Of a DNA stretch of 64,000 nucleotides, positions 62,574 to 64,000 are shown piece by piece. Source of the DNA: Bacteroidales bacterium. GTDB lineage: Bacteria; Bacteroidota; Bacteroidia; Bacteroidales; F082. Position numbers and translations under genes: made by a program. The notes beneath the pieces were generated by a model, which had not been told where the DNA came from, did no database searches, and saw nothing but the letters and a program-made list of their open reading frames with translations. How positions within the stretch are numbered: the stretch's first letter is position 1; every line of letters starts with the position of its first letter. The stretch lies in NCBI GenBank assembly GCA_021647205.1, contig JAKIVD010000006.1:62001-126000 (forward strand), read 5' to 3'.

Positions 62574-62581
62574 TATTTTTG
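62574..62581 (+). promoter_or_regulatory. -7 promoter element for the potassium channel gene
   Basis: TATTTTTG fits TAnnTTTG and lies 23 bases before the ATG at 62605. Confidence 0.5.
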
Positions 62582-62604
62582 AAAATCATTAAAACCTCTA
62601 CTTG

Positions 62605-63258
62605 ATGGGCCGTCATATCGAACCAAGAGCCAGACACAACCTGGTACTTTTCATCCTCAATGTGGTTTACATTTTCGTGATTGGGATTTTTGAGGGGCTG
62701 GGCGACCTGCATTTCGTTTATTTTACTTGTATCTCCCTTATCTTCTTTGTTTCCATCCTTACGATCAAGGACACCAGCAAGCGTTATTTTTATCTGCCGA
62801 CAGCCGTGGTAATTCTTACCTGGGTTACCGAGTTCCTCGACATGCCCTATCTTTCCCGCATCACCGGTATTGTTTCCACAATCTTTTTTCTGTATGTGAT
62901 TGTTTTGCTGATTATCAGGGTGGCCAACAGCAAATCGGTCGGAACATTGGAATTCCTTGAGTCGATTAATGTTTATTTGTTGTTGGGGATTGCAGCTGCG
63001 ATACTTTTTGGTGCCATCTATTCATTCGATCACAGTGCCTACAATCCGCCCGGTGAGATATTGAAAAGCCATTCCGATTTTATTTACTATGCTTTTGTAA
63101 CCATGACGACCCTTGGCTACGGTGATATTACACCCAACGATTCGGTTGCCCGCTCGCTGTCCATTTTTTTCAGCGTGGCGGGACAACTTTACCTGACAAT
63201 GATCATTGCGATGCTGGTTGGGAAATACCTCAGCCGCGAACCGAAAGACCAAACGTAA
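62605..63258 (+). CDS. Potassium channel family protein
   Basis: A protein of 217 residues with about six hydrophobic segments; the last two form a pore module around the selectivity filter TMTTLGYGDITP (about 167-178). The first four (HNLVLFILNVVYIFVIG, ISLIFFVSILTI, AVVILTWVTEF, FFLYVIVLLII) have too few positive charges for a typical S4 voltage sensor. No cytoplasmic RCK domain is attached. It is likely a K+ leak or stress channel. It is convergent with the cupin gene, with 8 bases between. Confidence 0.88.
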   Translation: MGRHIEPRARHNLVLFILNVVYIFVIGIFEGLGDLHFVYFTCISLIFFVSILTIKDTSKRYFYLPTAVVILTWVTEFLDMPYLSRITGIVSTIFFLYVIVLLIIRVANSKSVGTLEFLESINVYLLLGIAAAILFGAIYSFDHSAYNPPGEILKSHSDFIYYAFVTMTTLGYGDITPNDSVARSLSIFFSVAGQLYLTMIIAMLVGKYLSREPKDQT

Positions 63259-63266
63259 AACGGCAA

Positions 63267-63617
63267 TTATTCGAATTGTTTCGGCACCCCGCAAATCATC
63301 ACGAAATCTTTTTCTGCCGATTTGTTCCGGTATTGGTGCTTTTCGCCGGGCATCACCAAGGCAAAATCGCCTTGTTTGATGGGTTGTTCCCTGCCGGCTT
63401 CATTGACCAGCGCACCCTCGCCCTGAATACAGTAATTCATGTGTTCGTAGGGGTGTTGGTGGAAAGGGGTAAACCCTTCAGGCTCAATGGTGAAAACACG
63501 GTAGGTGTAAACCGGCACATCATCGGCAGCACTAAGCGGCATTTGTTTCCAGGCACCGCTGGCACCTTCTATATTGACTTTGTTTTTTTCGACTTGATTA
63601 AGGGAAATGACCTTCAT
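63267..63617 (-). CDS. Cupin domain protein
   Basis: A protein of 116 residues made of one cupin barrel. The metal motifs are FTPFHQHPYEHMNYCIQGEG (HxHxxxxE-like, with an extra His) and QGDFALVMPGEKHQYRNKS (second His). Small cupins of this kind bind metal and often act as sugar- or organic-acid-modifying enzymes or as sensors; a specific role cannot be given. It lies 56 bases behind the stop of the GldN-like gene on the same strand. Confidence 0.85.
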   Translation of the reverse strand: MKVISLNQVEKNKVNIEGASGAWKQMPLSAADDVPVYTYRVFTIEPEGFTPFHQHPYEHMNYCIQGEGALVNEAGREQPIKQGDFALVMPGEKHQYRNKSAEKDFVMICGVPKQFE

Positions 63618-63673
63618 GGTATTAACTATTTACAGGGATTTGTAACTACATTGAAACGCATAGCAATGCGCCA

Positions 63674-64000
63674 TTACTTTTTATTGAGGTTCTTTTCAAA
63701 TTCCTTGTCAGGAAAAATCCAAAACAAGGGTTGCCAGCGCTCCATGTTCATCACCACACGGCGTGCCACCGGGGCAATGCCCACAATTTTTTTTTCGAAT
63801 GACAAATCTTCGGGGTTCATTTTCCATTCTTCCAAAAACCGGATGCGCAAAATATCTTCCTGAACAATGTTGTAAATAATCACGCTGTCGTAGGATTCGT
63901 AAGGGGGTTCAACCTGGGTCAGCCGAACAACGGAAGTGTCGGAAAGTATCGATGAAACCTCGGCAGGGGTGATCGGGTTGTTGTAATAATCGTAAGCCTG
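63674..64000 (-). CDS. GldN/PorN-like T9SS ring protein, 3' part
   Basis: The right edge cuts the gene: the frame is open to 64000, giving the last 108 residues. Visible are YDYYNNPITPAEVSSILSDT, YDSVIIYNIVQEDILRIRF, the LEEWKMNPEDLSFEKKIVGI APVARR block (with IGIAP-type ending) and ERWQPLFWIFPDKEFEKNL. The pattern 'RI.E.W.......KIVGIAP...........PLFWI..P' is that of GldN/PorN, the periplasmic ring subunit of the type IX secretion system and gliding machinery. If right, gldM, gldL and gldK would be expected just beyond the edge. Its short end, without a long C-terminal extension, makes a divergent paralogue possible. Confidence 0.6.
   Translation of the reverse strand, partial: QAYDYYNNPITPAEVSSILSDTSVVRLTQVEPPYESYDSVIIYNIVQEDILRIRFLEEWKMNPEDLSFEKKIVGIAPVARRVVMNMERWQPLFWIFPDKEFEKNLNKK

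Overview
The window is chromosomal DNA of a member of the Bacteroidota. I infer an environmental Bacteroidia, perhaps the Marinilabiliales/Prolixibacteraceae, but I cannot place it further from sequence alone. The evidence is consistent: promoter -7 elements of the Bacteroidota type TAnnTTTG precede many genes; there is cargo for the type IX secretion system (T9SS) with type A and type B C-terminal domains; there is a GldH lipoprotein and part of a GldN/PorN-like gene; and the acpP-fabF-rnc order is present. Most genes are ordinary housekeeping genes.

Layout. 1-2.5 kb: a LytS-type sensor kinase that lost its start codon where it abuts a remnant of an IS1380 transposase. 2.5-12.7 kb: an EF-G2-type translation factor with altered GTPase motifs, acpP-fabF-rnc, purN, a nitroreductase with a lipoprotein, pgi, a hypothetical protein and a small repeat-rich patch. 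11.7-17 kb: metH and metF behind a SAM-I riboswitch, with four palindromes in the leader. 17-23 kb: a small lipoprotein, a HAD phosphatase, a tRNA-dihydrouridine synthase, a CPBP protease, an exbB/exbD operon and tRNA-Ser(GGA).

23-40 kb is the main accessory region. It has three secreted proteins (one with an apparent frameshift that removes its T9SS signal), then a block that looks like a divergent chaperone-usher surface-fibre locus: a PapD-like periplasmic chaperone, a MORN-repeat protein, three mutually related small exported subunit-like proteins, and a 1094-residue outer-membrane protein with Ig-like domains, a predicted beta-barrel and Cna/SdrD-like domains. The middle subunit has its own strong promoter and intrinsic terminator, as expected for a major subunit. 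I consider this the best candidate for an undescribed system. A 1155-residue T9SS type B protein converges on it.

40-52 kb: glnS, then two tail-to-tail modules, each a T9SS type A cargo gene followed by one or two tiny proteins with a signal peptide, a Gly/Pro-rich segment, an AP[ILV]G motif, a membrane helix and a basic end. These resemble sortase-type C-terminal signals standing almost alone. 52-64 kb: gldH, RNase H1, fructose-bisphosphate aldolase, archaeal-type gatD and gatE (surprising next to a normal glnS), threonine aldolase, rlmN, an M16 peptidase with an O-methyltransferase, a potassium channel, a cupin and the 3' end of a gldN/porN-like gene. I saw no CRISPR array, rRNA gene, prophage or complete insertion sequence.
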